The position numbers and the translations under genes are program-made. DNA of 64,000 nucleotides from Apostichopus japonicus. Lineage: Eukaryota > Echinodermata > Holothuroidea > Aspidochirotida > Stichopodidae. Positions 28,201-43,200 of the stretch are shown here, piece after piece. Each line of letters begins with the position of its first letter. Positions within the stretch are counted from its first letter, which is position 1. Location: assembly GCF_037975245.1 (NCBI RefSeq), contig NC_092572.1:28443989-28507988 (forward strand). Reading direction: 5' to 3'. The notes beneath the pieces were generated by a model. That model searched no databases and was not told where the DNA came from. It saw only the letters and a program-made list of their open reading frames with translations.

Positions 28201-31200
28201 GTGAGTTATTGTGTTTACAAACTTGTTTTCTAATAAATTATCTACATCCGAGGACATTTCCCTTTATTCCAACCCCTTGTCTGGACAACGGATGACTATT
28301 GTCCACTATTGGTTGATTACTAGTGACACAAATTTATTTTCCCATGTCACCACTTCTGAGGACGAGACATGTACACTCACGCCATCACCACGTCATAGGT
28401 TCCTTTTGCCTTGACGAAAGAATCAAGAATAGAGCTAAACTCAAAGAGGAGGGTTAAGCAAAGGAATGTTAAAGACGGCCACATGTCAGTACACAATCTG
28501 AAATGAATGACAATAATTTAAAAAAATACAACATAATGCATCTCACCATCCATTCTCCAGTTGTCACATTTAATGTGTGAATTAAGTTTGCTCCAATGAT
28601 CCATTCAACTGAAATGAGTATAAATAGATAACAATAAGACCCTCAGCCACTTTCACATGGAATATTTTATTTAACACATTTTTGTATTCGTTGCCACATT
28701 TCTCTGTTTTGAAGATAAAAAAAAATTTCAAAGTTGCAGGTTAAATTGGCTCTAATTCTCACATATAAATTTCTTCACGATCAACTAAGTGAATACCACA
28801 ACGTTTTGCACTAATATAATCTAAACAATTTCCTCCCTCCTGAACACATAGAGCACTAATGCAGTTATTTAACTGTGCATAATCCATTTCAATGTAGTAA
28901 TTTATTTTACTCAGCTGATCATGTTCAATCTACTTTAGAGCTCCACACTCATACACACACACAAAATGTAACACCTTCTTGAATTGCTGTCTTCACACTT
29001 CCTTGTGATGATTGCTATCACTGTTAATATGTCTAGTTCTGTATGAAATAAAGTTTTCGGATTTCAGCTTGTCCAAGCTATTATCATAATCTATTTCGCT
29101 TAACTGTTGATACAGTTAGTACCATTTTGCAGGCTAAAAGCCTTAAGTTACATTTCTTCAACATGCTGGACAGAGCTACGTTTCTTACCACTATGCAGAA
29201 GCAGGACTAGAATGAAACAGCTTAAAAAAATGTCAGGCTAAGATATTGTATCACATACAGAGGAATATCTGTTACATCTAATTACCAAGCTCTTGTTATT
29301 CATGAAACAGAATGTATGTTACCTGAAATGTTTCGGGATTGTAAGTTATTCAGATCTTTTTCATCTTTCACAGCTACCGGTGGACTTGGAAATAGTAAGC
29401 TGAGAAAAAAAAAGGTAAAATATACGATAAAATATCTCCCACTGTGCAGAATTTTATAAAGAAAAGAAATAAAGATAATTGTTAGATAAATTAACATAGA
29501 AAGAACTAAATAGAGGGCATAGGCATTTAATTTTCAGGAAATGCTTAGTTTTCTACAATTATATATTATGATAAGTACTGTATTTTGTAAACGGAGAATG
29601 GAGACCAGCCATGCTCACCCACTCACCCAAGATACATACATACCAACTCTTGGAATCACCTTTTTACACAAGATTTTAATATTTTGTCCATTGATGACCT
29701 CAAATGGCCTTTGATCTAGAAGTCTCATGCTAAGTAGGGGGCACAGGTCAATCTAGTGTACATGTTACAGATATTATAACTGTTGAGTAGGCTTGTTTTC
29801 AGTTTTGGATCTGGTGAACCCAGATGTCTAATGAGCTCTCCTGATAGTGAGAGCATTTGAGAACTTACCATTTAAGAGTAGAGCTTTTAACTGGAAAATT
29901 TAAGACACAAATAAAATATATAATGATACTTTATACTTAATTATATGCAGATCAAAAAGAGAAACTATGCTTTGTCCACGATAACACTTCTAGGCACTAT
30001 GGGTGGAAGAATGAGAAGGATGGACTTTGACCAATAGCACTGGTCATAGAGGGCATACCAGTTCATCCTACACATGTTCAAATGAGAGGGCTATGGTTGT
30101 GGGGAGACAGGTAAGCAAGGAGTGGAGTAAATTATGACTAGGTAATCTCGATGTAGCAGACTGTCAGAAGAAGTAATGATGCAGTGAGAAAGCAAACTTT
30201 TTACATGGTTCCCATTGTTCATAAGTATCAAATGCTTGGAGATCTTTCTGCTGAATGTTCTTCCATTAGCTTAATAAATCACACATACCAATACAACCTA
30301 ATTTTCAATATCACATAGAACGAAAGCTTTAGTTTGGTTTGCCAACTTTGACTTATTCCTCACCGAGCTACTTCAACCTTTTCATTGTTGATAATGAATT
30401 TAATGAGGTCTTTATAATCTTGTTCAATCAGCTTCTGGTCCCACCGATTCACTTTAATAGCCCTCAGGGTATTCAAAACTCCCAGCGAGACATCAGCCTT
30501 CAAGATCAGGGCTTTCTCTGTAATTTTTTCCACAACATCTGAAAGCGTCAGACATTTTATTGGAATCTGGAAAATAATCCACAGATATGTCAACATGAAA
30601 TCAGTACCCAACAATATCAAGTGGAAAACATAAACTTAGAAACCTGAAGAGAGACAAGATTAATTTTGTTTGCTAGTGAAGATATGAAAATTGTAATATA
30701 TGTCTCATGTAGTGCACAAAGTCAGCTAAAGTTGTCTCATGCATCACAATATCCTAAAGCCATACTAAGGATTGATTAATAGCCAACCTTTGTTTAATAC
30801 CATTGTGTACCATACCATATACTGATCTTGTCAATTAAATAGATGGTTCAGCATATGATAATGTTGTATTGAAAATGATTCACACATCCCAGAATGATCT
30901 GCCACTATAAAATAACTACATAGAACAATTCATATCTTAGTCTGATATAACCAGAATGAGTACATTAGGTCGATCTTGTACTAAAGATCAAATTTGTTCT
31001 CTGGATTGAGAGATACATTTCAAGAGGTAACACATTTAAAATAAACTTACATCATCAATATCTCAACATACCAAATTTACTTAAGTTTTGGCACAAATTG
31101 GTGAAATATAGAACTTGAATTTTGTATCCTACAGATTGATGCTGTACTCAACACTGGAAAATTGAACGTTGTATTCATGCACACTTCAGATTATGTATCA

Positions 31201-34200
31201 CAGATATCGGGATATAAGCAGAGGTTTGCTGTGTATTTGAGCTAAGAAAGTTGTATTCACACTTTACCTTTGATCTTGAAGCAAAGGTGAGCATAGAAAC
31301 CTTTGACCTCAGAAGCAGTCGACTATCTCCAGAGCTGAAGTTAACGGATTCTCTTCTACAGATCTCTGTGACAATGTCCTTGACCTTATGTCCTTTGTAA
31401 CCATCATACTCAGCAAAACAGAGACAGATGCAGTTGATGATGTAATCAGGAATCTCACCATCTCCTGTTTTAAAGTCTCTCATTAGAAAACTGGCAATGA
31501 AATGAAAGCTGGGAGGACAGATGTGACAAGTGAAGCGCAAGACATAATGAAGATCAGCTGGGTCTATGTTAACCAAGTGTTCTCTGAACAATTGATACTT
31601 GTAATGGTGTTCAGTTGATTTGCGACCCCAGAACAGGAGAGCTAAATACTGTGCTGCAAACCACTCTTGGATTAACTTATGAAGGAATTTAACCTGTAAA
31701 GAGACATATTTTGCAGCTTTTCCTTTCTGTAAAGGTTTTGATTTTTTCTCTTTCGATTCCAATATTGGTTTACTCTCTGATTGACTGACAGATGCTGAGA
31801 GATCAGGATCAGGGGATGCCCCTCTCTTCATCTCTGAAGTAACATTAGATGTGTTCAGTGACTCATCACTGATGGAATCAGTCTGGGGAGTTCCACTGCC
31901 TGAGTCAGTCTGAAGATTCCTATCAGTGGAATTAAATGGAGTTCCTTCCTCAACAACAAGTATCCCAGAATCTATCCATGCACTGCTATTAGTGACACTT
32001 CTATCCACAAAGTCTTTCTGCCAAAACAATTGTTGGTTTCCTTTACAGAGGCCATTAAATGCAAGTTCCTCCAATGTAATGTATGTTTTCTGGCCAGACA
32101 GATGACTATGTTTGTCTTCCTCATCCTGCATAGGACACAGAATGTCTACAATGGCCTTCACAAAAGGAGTAACCCTGTCAAGCTGAACCTTGTGTGACTT
32201 TCCTAATCTATCAATGTTATGTACTAACAGCACAAAGAGTAGTGGAACATTACAAAGATCAAGAATAAATGGAACATTATCAATCAATTCCTTTACTTCT
32301 TCTTGCCTTTTTTGATCATCAGAGAAGACTTTTTCAATGTATTCATTCCTCTCATCCTCACCAAAGCTTCCTATCTTCAACATTGGACCTTGAGGTAGAT
32401 GCTTGGCATAGTCTGTCCTAGCTGTGATTATAACAATGCAGTTGGACAGTTTCTCCTTTGTCATTACTCTCGTGACCTCTGAGGGACTTCCATCTTTGGT
32501 TACACCATTGTATTCCTCTAACCCATCCAATATGAGGTAGACTTTCTTCTTATCACTGTTAAGCATAGACTCAATATCCTCTTCTGTGATGGGAATGCCT
32601 TCACGGATGTAGAACATCTTGATAGCTTGAATAATTGTCATGTCATCAACAATTTTCAAGGGCAGATAGATGACCATGGGGATATCCATAAGCTTTCCAC
32701 AACACCAGTCATAGGCCAACTGAGAGGAGAGCATTGTCTTGCCGGAGCCTGGCTGTCCTTCCAGAATGATTCGAGTCTCTGCTTTTAGTCTTTCATCAGT
32801 AAAGATATCTAGGTAGTGCAGCTTACATTTTCGGTCAACTTCTCTGCTAGATATTTTTGAACCAGAATTTGTTAAGACTAAGCGGCTGGCAATAAAGAGA
32901 TCATTAGATTTCCATTGACAAGACTTCATCCAGGGGACAGGAGTCATTGTTTCAAACCAACTCTTCATCTTCTGTTGTAAGCATTTCAGGAATAAACTCT
33001 CTTTGTCTTTAAAACAAGGAAACAGAAAGCACAGTTCAATTTATATTGAAACAAGTTAAAATGTTACACAGTTTATGACAATATAAAGAATATCTACCAT
33101 ACTGAAAATTAAGTGTGCTTTGATATCAATAGTTTGGGCAATCTCGTAACACTGTATCTTTGGTAACATTTCTTAACAACTACAGTAGTATAATCTTCAA
33201 ATGTAAAGGAAACTCACTCCTAACACAAACTAAGACACTGTCATTGCTCAAACATGCTAGTCAGTTTAAAAATTACTCAATAAATACAAACAGCAATAAC
33301 AATATTTATTTAATAACATATATAGTGCCATACATCAAGACTTGAATTGGAAACGCAGATGTTATTATAATCCATTCATACCATCAGATACTGTTCTCTA
33401 TCTGTAATTTATTTTCAAAGACACTACTGTACATGTACCACTATTGAAAAATCCAAATTTAAAGATTAATTTTCTTTTATTTAGAGACAAACATTGCACA
33501 ATGATTGCTGTCATTAATGGAAAGAATTGATACTGTCCTTATTTATTTGTCACTGATCAAGTAGGACTCCTCCATAATTAGGAACATTGTTTAATTGTGA
33601 AGTCATTTGAGTACACTGCAAACTGCAGCTTCCTGGGACACGACTAAATCATTTCCAAAGGATTAATATCATAACCTTAATTTTACAGGAGAAAGAGCTG
33701 CTGGTAAAGTCACTGTATTACATCACAGATTACACAGTAGAAAAATGCACTCATCATAATAAAGTGAAAACCTGCATTATTATATTTCTCAACAACATAC
33801 AATGCTATGAAGCTGTGAGTTGCATCAATGTGCTTCAGTTCAAAACATATTTTGACATCTCATTCTTCATTATCTCTAAAATATCCTGTAATCCACACAT
33901 ATGATTTTTAGATAATGAGTGCATTTTGTGTGTTTAACTGTTCTCGAGCTATGAAGTCTTAAGTCAGGAATGTTCCTTAAAACTGGCACAACACTTGTAC
34001 CAGTGGAGTGTAAAGTTTGTAACATACACATGAATTTACAATACCTTCATCTTGTGCCTTGGTTTTGTCAGAAAGTATCAGGGACTGGTATTCGTGTATC
34101 TTAGCTACTGCCTGGAGAAGACGATATTCCTCTAAAGGTGTTTCTAATTTGCTGACATCAGAAGGATTAATGATACCCATCTCATCAATTGTCAGGAGGA

Positions 34201-37200
34201 AGGAGAGTCCTGGATTCTGACTGGAGATAACTGTGTTCTTGTTCTCATCTGTAACTTCAAAGTTTTCACACAGTTTCTCTGTTATGGAAAATGGCAAATG
34301 AGCAGAGAGGCCGGCGAGGAATCTATCATATTCAGTCTCTTGATCTGAAATGTTTAAGGTAAACATCAAGTTGAGGTTTCCAGTGTTGTGGAATATCCAC
34401 AGAGATGTACAGGCATGCCGATTGCATAATACACATCATAGCACAAGGTGATATTTGCCAACTTATACATACTGTACAAACAGTACGATATTTTGTTGTA
34501 CACATCTTGGTTTCCAGCATCTAGAATAAATCACCACCTGTGTTGTATATTGCATAAAGGAGAATCTTTCTGGGTGGGGGGGGGGTATGAGGAGGGAGGT
34601 GGTAGGGTGAGCTGGCAGATGATAGTCTATCACTATCTATATAGAGGTTTTGCTATATCATGGAAAATATGAATGATTGTTGAGCTATACTTTATGAAGA
34701 TCAAGACCTCTCTTAATTGCATTTTGAAAGTGCAAGAGGTGAATCAAAATACAAAATTACAAAGAAGGCAATTGATTAGGGGCCTACCTCTTAGCTTCAT
34801 GTATGTCTCTGTTAATAAGTGAGTATGGTTGATCTTCAGCTCAGTGAGTGCATCAGTTAATCGATTCACATTTGAAGGGTGTATGTATCCTCTTTCTTCA
34901 AGGGCAAGCAAACAGTTTTTTGAGTGCAAGGGACTTGTAATAATGGTCTGCACTTGATCAGGTGGTAGTGAAAAGTAGTGGCCTAAATTCCCACAGTCAG
35001 TTTGGGTTAGCTTTAAAGAAAGTTCTTCTTTCAGTTGGCTGAAGGTGAAGATGGATGCCTATGGAAGAGAGAAACAACAATCAATCCAATGAGTTAGTTA
35101 TTCTTTGCCAACTAATCACATCAATAACTTTCATTTTAGACTAGCCTTGGTAAGAAGATTTTTGAGATGTGACAATGTTTGAGATGTAACCAACAGCTCA
35201 TCTGAGACTTGAACTTCTCTTGAGCTCCACATAAGAGAGTAAGATTCTGGTTTCTCGCACAGAAGATCAACATACTAAATGAAGTCAAAGCAGCAACTGA
35301 CCTCTGACCTCTGATCGGCTTAATGGGATATACTGTACATCACATATATTGTAAGGAAGGAAAGAAAATCTACAAAACCACATCTAAAGTGAACTGTGTG
35401 TTCTCCCATTTGTTTCTAAAACTTATTGATATTTAGGTGAACTGACCTATGACCTCTATCTAATAAGAAAGTAAGAAAGTTATTGTAGATGTACATTATT
35501 TAGGGTATAGTTGTTAACAGACATTTCAATGCACACAGTGTAATGTGCAAAAGTAATTACTGATCTATTCTACTTTACAGAATGATTTAAGGACAAACAA
35601 TATGTATATCCTTCATTATGTACAGTGCTTTAAAGCCAATTCCAACAAACAAAATATCGTTAAAAGAGCACTAGCTATCTGCTCACTGAAAGAAGACCTT
35701 TCAAACTTGATATGATTTCACAATTGTATAATATATAGTACTTTCAAAGCAAACAATATCTTTGCAACAGTTCAATCTAAGCTGTTTGACTTTTGTATCT
35801 CCATTGTCAAATCAAGGTTTTACTGCCAGGTCAGGGGGAAACTGTAAGACACTTCTGGCTACTGGTGGTATTACTGGTCACATTTGCACAGAGCTCTCTA
35901 AACTTCAGATGCCTAACTTCCTTTGTTTATTGCTTTACTGCTTGCAAGCATTTCTGGAACCAGTAGGTCAGGTGGTCACAGCAAAACTGTGGTTGACACC
36001 TAGATGTAACCTTCTTTCAGATGAGATGTAACCACAGATGATTAATGCACCAAATTAAGCCATAATTGCCTCATAATTTGTGGCTGAAATGCTTTGAGGC
36101 TACAAAACATTACATTCTGTAAACGATTCCATGTAGTACCAAGAGAAAATATGTCAAGAGCATTGCTCAAGCAATGTGGCAGAAGAAGCAAAACACCATG
36201 ACGCTGTCAAGTATTACAATATCTTAATACATAGAGGTATTGAGATGTATAGGGCTTTATTGTTATTAAGTGTACATAGTCTACACTGCACATTTGTGAC
36301 GTTTTACAAATTTATGAAGGTTTTGGTCCTGTTGGGATGTCATCTACAGTTAACATGCTTTAATGTGTGTACAGAGGACTGTACTGTAGCCATTGTCTGT
36401 CATTTTCTAACAAAACTAATCTAGAACGTCCTCCAAGTTGCTTTGGTGTATGTGCAGGGCTGTAGCCACAGTCTGTTCAAAAACATGAAATCTTATACGG
36501 CACAATGCAGTTAGAATGATGGAATTGATAGACACATTTTGCATCTAACCCCTGACCCAAAGAAATTATCCAAGGGGGGACATCAGACTCCCTCTCCCAC
36601 TTCAAACTCTGTCTAGATGGCATTGTCAACTGCATGTGTAAAGTTTAAGAAACTGGCTGGAGTCTTGAATATTTTGGTGTTTAGGCATCACATGCAGACA
36701 CAGAAATACACCCACACAAATACACCTACAGTACTGTACAGGCAAACTTGAAATTTAATATAGGTTCTAATGCTTTCAGCATAGGAACTTAATAAGACAC
36801 CAAAATGGCAAACTACAATAAGGGTTTGATGAAATAACTGGTTGCGAATCAAGACATTGCATAAATTTCAAGGCTTTCACATATTTTGTCCCTGCTGACC
36901 TCAAATGGCCTATGACCACAACCGAAAGATAAAGAGTTCACCTAATCAATTGAGGGATATTCATGTGCTAGACTACAGTGAGACCCATCCATGTTTCTCT
37001 TTCATACTGTATCATTTTGACAAGAATTTCCCATTTTTGACCTTCATGAAAGCAGGATTCATATCACTAAACAAGAGCCCAAAGGCACTATGGTTCCTTA
37101 CTTATAAGGACTTTAGAAGCACTATCCTAAAATTGTTATTTCAGGGTTTAATGTACACACACAATATCATTGCCATAAATATCACAAATCAATGATTGGT

Positions 37201-40200
37201 CCTTTTGAGAATCAGTTGACTTTTGTTAGATTTGTTTATATAAACTTGCAGAATCATCCTAACTTTACTTAATAACTTTGGTTGCACAGGAGTCAACCCA
37301 TGGACATTTAAAATATGGCCACACAAATTCAAAAATTCAACAACAAAAAACTAATACAGGTCACTGGAGGCACTATTCCAAGGTCATGTGAAGTCAACAG
37401 AGGTCCACCTCTCAAAACCGCATGAAGGTCACACAGGGGTCAACCATAGACACTTTTGATCAGTTTGGAGATTGAGTTTTTGACCCTTGTTGACCTTGGA
37501 TGACATGACCATTATGTTTGGAAACGATCGCTTACCCTTTACGCAACTAGTCCAAAAAAAAAACATATTTAACCCATAATTGACCTTTGGTGACCTTGGA
37601 TTACATAACGGTTATTTTGGAAAATGTGCCCCTTCATTCACAACTGGTCCCAATATAACAGCTATTTTATATTTTGTAATTGGAAGTTGTTGCAAAAATT
37701 GGCATGAGTGGGCAGATTTTTTGCCCATAAGCGACCTTGGATGACATGACTGTTTTTATTAAAAAGTTCCCCTCATTGATGTGCACATTCTCGCATAATT
37801 GTTATGCACTCCAATGTACACACACAATGTTATTGCTAAAAAGGTATCAAATCCAACCTCTGGGGCCTCATAACTTAAGAACCGTTTTGTCTATAGAACA
37901 CAGAGCTCTATAAAATATTGACAAACTGTTTTTCTTTGCCCTGTATCTCCTATTAAAAATTAGCATATATTTTATATAAAAACCTTAACCTCTGATTAAC
38001 TTTACACCCGAAGGTCGCACACGGGTCAACCCATGGACAATTTTGATCGGAAGACCATTTGAGATCTGAATATGGCCACAAGAATTCAAATAACCAAAGA
38101 AACTAACACAGGTCACCAGAGGTCAACAGAAGGTTGAAGCTGTCACAAAGATGACTAATGGATTACAATAGCGTAACTCAGACATTTTGTTCTCAAGCTA
38201 TTGCAGAAATACTAGTTTTTGACCCCTAATTGACCTTTGATGACCTTGGATCACACGACTGTTATGGTTGAAACGATCCCCTACCCCATTTACAACTAGT
38301 TCTAAAACAAACATGTCACACCCTGTCAATGGGAGTTATTGCTTTGTTTATTATTTGGCTTTTTGGTCCTAACTGACCTTTGGTGACCTTTACAAGCAGC
38401 GAAAACAATAGGGCCCACCTTCTCACTATGGCGAATCTAAATACCAAGTTTGATATCAGTTCAACTTTTCCTTGTTGAGTTACAGTGCACCCAAGCAGGT
38501 GTTACAGACACACACATATGCCAAGCTGACTACATAGGCTCCTTTTGCTAAAGCAAGGAACCAAAAACACTGTGATTCATATCTACATGACATCCACCTG
38601 CTAAGTTTGACATCCATTCAATTTTCCTTGTTGGGCTACTATATTTTAATTGGCTTGACATTGTGACTTCTGCTGACCTCAAATGACCCTCCACTATATA
38701 TATGAGAAATCATCTACTCAATATTAGTTATCCACATACTAGTAGTAAACAATCCATCCATCCATTATTCCATCCATCCATGTTTCATATTTTGAGATAT
38801 CATGTACTGTATACCGTAGGGCTACTAAGGAATATGCTGCAGCCTTGGTCACATTGCATGTAAACTGTACAGTTAAATGTGAGTAGATCATTGCAGCAGC
38901 TGATCAAACTCAAATGGTAAATGTAAGTGATGGTGCTGATCATACTGATTTTGGTTTAACAAAATTTAGGCAGGCAATAAAGCAGACATTCATTGCTTGT
39001 GATCATTAGCCCCATTGTTTGCTTTAAAGAGGAGCACACTGTTCCCTTTGTGGTCTCTGGCAGGCTTTACCACAAGCTCTGTTATGACTTGTTTGTTAGA
39101 GGAATTTTTTTTTTAGTAAAAAATGGGGGCCAGTCCTTCCTGTCATATCATCTTTTGTCTTTGTATTTCACTATTAAGCCTTGCCATGTGATGAATTGTA
39201 GTTTCTGTGATAGAGTGCTTGAAACATTGGCCCTTCCTGCCAGAAAATTTGAATCTAAGGACCAACCTACATCAAGACGTGACGTCAGTGCATCACATTG
39301 GTCACACTCGATCAGATCTCACTCTTAAGCTTGGCCTTGATACTTTACACAGGAGTGTGTATAGACTTCGCATATGCCTGTGAATAAAAAAGATCTCACT
39401 CTACGCTTGGCCTTGATTCACTACACAGGAATGTGTACATCACAGGGAAATTTCCATCTACACCCTATTTTGCTTCAGCAATTTTAACTTTCCTGGCTAC
39501 AGTGTAGCTTGCTAATGATAGCGTCCCTGCAGCCTTCCCCACCCCCCCCCCCCACCCCAACGAAGTGAAGCAATGACGTCACCGTCGATCTCCAATGTTC
39601 AAATCATATTATATTAAGTTGGCGCAAGGTTAAAAAATTCACTTCTCCTGAATCATAGGATGAAAACATCCCAAACATCCCTAGGACTGTGGCGATGATA
39701 ATTCCAAATCCAGTACTCATAGGTCAGGCTTTGTTTCGTTCTTGATTAAGTCTTTATAGTTATTTCATGTTCTGTGTAATCTCTGGAGGAATAAGTTAAA
39801 GGTATGGGAAGACAGTCTGCCTACTTCCTGGAGAATTTGTGACCAAGGCTTAAGTAAAATCTTGTCTCTAGGGTGGGGAAAATGATTTCTCTCAAAGCTT
39901 CTTTGTTTTTCTTTAAATTTCTATAAAACACTCAAGTTTGCAAGCAACTCTACCATTCACCAAGACACTCCAAGCTGTCATGCATGTGCAGTAGAGACAA
40001 GCTAGAAAACTGTAAGAAATTAGTTACATTAATTTCAATACAGGTAAAGAGTTCATCTTTTAACTTTGCCCCAAACCCCTAAGGAGCCTAGTCAGTTTAA
40101 TTGTGCCTACCTTCTGTATATTACCTGTGAATGTATGCATTATGCAGGTTAGTTCTGTGATAACAATGTGCACACAGAGTAGCAGCCCTTATTAAGTGTA

Positions 40201-43200
40201 ATTTGAATTAATTAGTTTATTGATCTCCTGTGATGGCAGAATGCACAAAGAATGAATTTATTATTTAGGAATTAATACCTGTAACAGCTATAGTGAGTCT
40301 ACAGGTACAGTTATTACTAAATTGTAATGTGTGTAAATTCTGTATCATTTTAACTGAACATTGTTTAATAGCTGTTTACAGGGTTGATTATGGCACTTAT
40401 ATTCCCTCAGCCATAATGTGCGTATGGTTAAGTCCTAACCTACATTGAATTAATGTGAGAGAATTGAAAGTGCTTCAGGTTATTGGTCCATTGAGAAACA
40501 ACATTGGGATATTTATAAGTTTTATTATGTATTGCTGTGATTATGTCGAGCTTTACCCGTCACTCTAATGCACTCACATTTATTTTTCAGTTGGTATAAG
40601 TGTCGCCTATTCGAGCTATGTTTAGATCCCATGATGCAATGCTACACTTTTACTAGTTGCCATGGTGACAGGCACAGGCCTAGGTACATGCAGCCTAAAC
40701 AAAGGTGTTTGTTGCCATGGCAACCTGTTGTCTAAGTCAGAAGTTGCAAATGGGCCAAAGTGGTTAAAGTGCTACTTGTTGTTACTATTACTAGATGAGG
40801 GATTTCCCCGTTAGAGTTTACTGAAAAATTTCCCGCTCCTGAACTTGACAGTCATTTGTTGCTGTTAATTAGCTACAAAATTCATCATAAATTTGATTTT
40901 TCTTTCTTGACCTATAACTATGGGCTTCTGTTGGGCACACAACATCTTGTCAGGAGTCATTATAGCTAAGTATTGTGTGTTCATGTACGGGTATTTTAAA
41001 GGGCATGTTTTCATGGACTGCAGGGACATAAGTTTTTCTGAGCGAGTTTTCAAGACTTGTTAAATCCTAGTAATAATACTGTATTAAGGGTCTACACAGT
41101 TTATATAATGAAAGAAATTTCAGAGGATTTTGGCATTTATTCGCCCAGTACTGTATGTATGTGTTGCTATGAGAGGCTTTGCTACTTCAATCCTATTAAC
41201 AATTTCTTCTCATTTTTTCTCTAAGTTCATTCATATTATAACAAAATAGCAATATGTGTGATATAAGGAGATGTTCCTATGTACCGAACCCAAATATGTT
41301 TCTATTGGAGGTCTACACAGTTTTTTATAATGCAAGAAATTTCAGAGGATTTTGAAAATTATTCGCCCTGTACTGTACTGTATGTATGTGTTGCTATGAG
41401 AGGTTTTGCTACTTCAATCCTATTAACACTTTCTTCGCATTTTTGCTCTAAATGTATTGATATTGCAACAAAACAGCAATAAGTGTGCTCTTAGGAGATG
41501 TTGGTATGCACCGAACCCAAATATGTTTCTATTGGAGGTCTACATTGTTTTTTATAATGCAAGAAATTTCAGAGGATTTTGACAATTTTCGCCCTGTACT
41601 GTATGTATGTGTTGCTATGAGAGGTTTTGCTACTTCAGTCCTATTAACACTTTCTTCTCATTTTTTCTTTAAATTCACTCATATTATAACAAAATAGCAA
41701 TAAGTGTGCTCTTAGGAGATGTTCGTATGCACCGAACCCAAATATGTTTCTATTGGAGGTCTACATTGTTTTTTTATAATGCAAGAAATTTCAGAGGATT
41801 TTGAAAATTATTTGCCCCTGTACTGTATGTATGTGTTGCTATGAGAGGCTTTGCTACTTCAATCCTATTAACACTTTCTTCTCATTTTTTCTTTAAATTC
41901 ACTCATATTATAACAAAATAGCAATAAGTGTGCTCTTAGGAGATGTTCGTATGCACCGAACCCAAATATGTTTCTATTGGAGGCCTACACAGTTTTTTAT
42001 AATGCAAGAAATTTCAGAGGATTTTGAAAATTATTCGCCCTGTACTGTATGTATGTGTTGATATGAGAGGCTTTGCTACTTCAATCCTATTAACACTTTC
42101 TTCTCATTTTTTCTCTAAATTCATTCATATTGCAACAAAACAGCAATAAGTGTGCTCTTAGGAGATGTTCGTATGCACCGAACCCAAATATGTTTCTAAT
42201 TGGAGGTCTACATTGTTTTTTATAACGCAAGAAATTTCAGAGGATTTTGAAAATTATTTGCCCTGTACTGTATGTATGTGTTGCTATGAGAGGTTTTGCT
42301 ACTTCAGTCCTATTAACACTTTCTTCTCATTTTTTTTCTCTAAATTCATTCATATTGCAACAAAATAGCAATAAGTGTGCTCTTAGGAGATGTTCGTATG
42401 CACCGAACCCAAATATGTTTCTATTTGAGTCTACACAGTTTTTTATAATGCAAGAAATTTCAGAGGATTTTGAAAATTTTCCCCCTGTACTGTATGTATG
42501 TGTTGCTATGAGAGGTTTTGTTACTTCAATCTTATTAAAATTTTCTTCTCATTTTTTCTCTAAATTCATTCATATTGCCTTAAAATAGCAATAAGTGTGC
42601 TCTTAGGAGATGTTCGTATGCACCGAACCCAAATATGTTTCTAATTGGAGGTCTACATTGTTTTTTATAATGCAAGAAATTTCAGAGGATTTTGAAAATT
42701 ATTTGCCCCTGTACTGTATGTATGTGTTGCTATGAGAGGTTTTGTTACTTCAATCTTATTAAAATTTTCTTCTCATTTTTTCTCTAAATTCATTCATATT
42801 GCCTTAAAATAGCAATAAGTGTGCTCTTAGGAGATGTTCGTATGCACCGAACCCAAATATGTTTCTAATTGGAGGTCTACATTGTTTTTTATAATGCAAG
42901 AAATTTCAGAGGATTTTGAAAATTATTTGCCCCTGTACTGTATGTATGTGTTGCTATGAGAGGTTTTGTTACTTCAATCCTATTAAAATTTTCTTCTCAT
43001 TTTTTCTCTAAATTCATTCATATTGCCTTAAAATAGCAATAAGTGTGCTCTTAGGAGATGTTCGTATGCACCGAACCCAAATATGTTTCTATTGGAGGTC
43101 TACACAGTTTTTTATAATGCAAGAAATTTCAGAGGATTTTGGAATTTATTAGCCCTGTACTGTATGTATGTGTTGCTATGAGAGGTTTTGCTGCTTCAAT

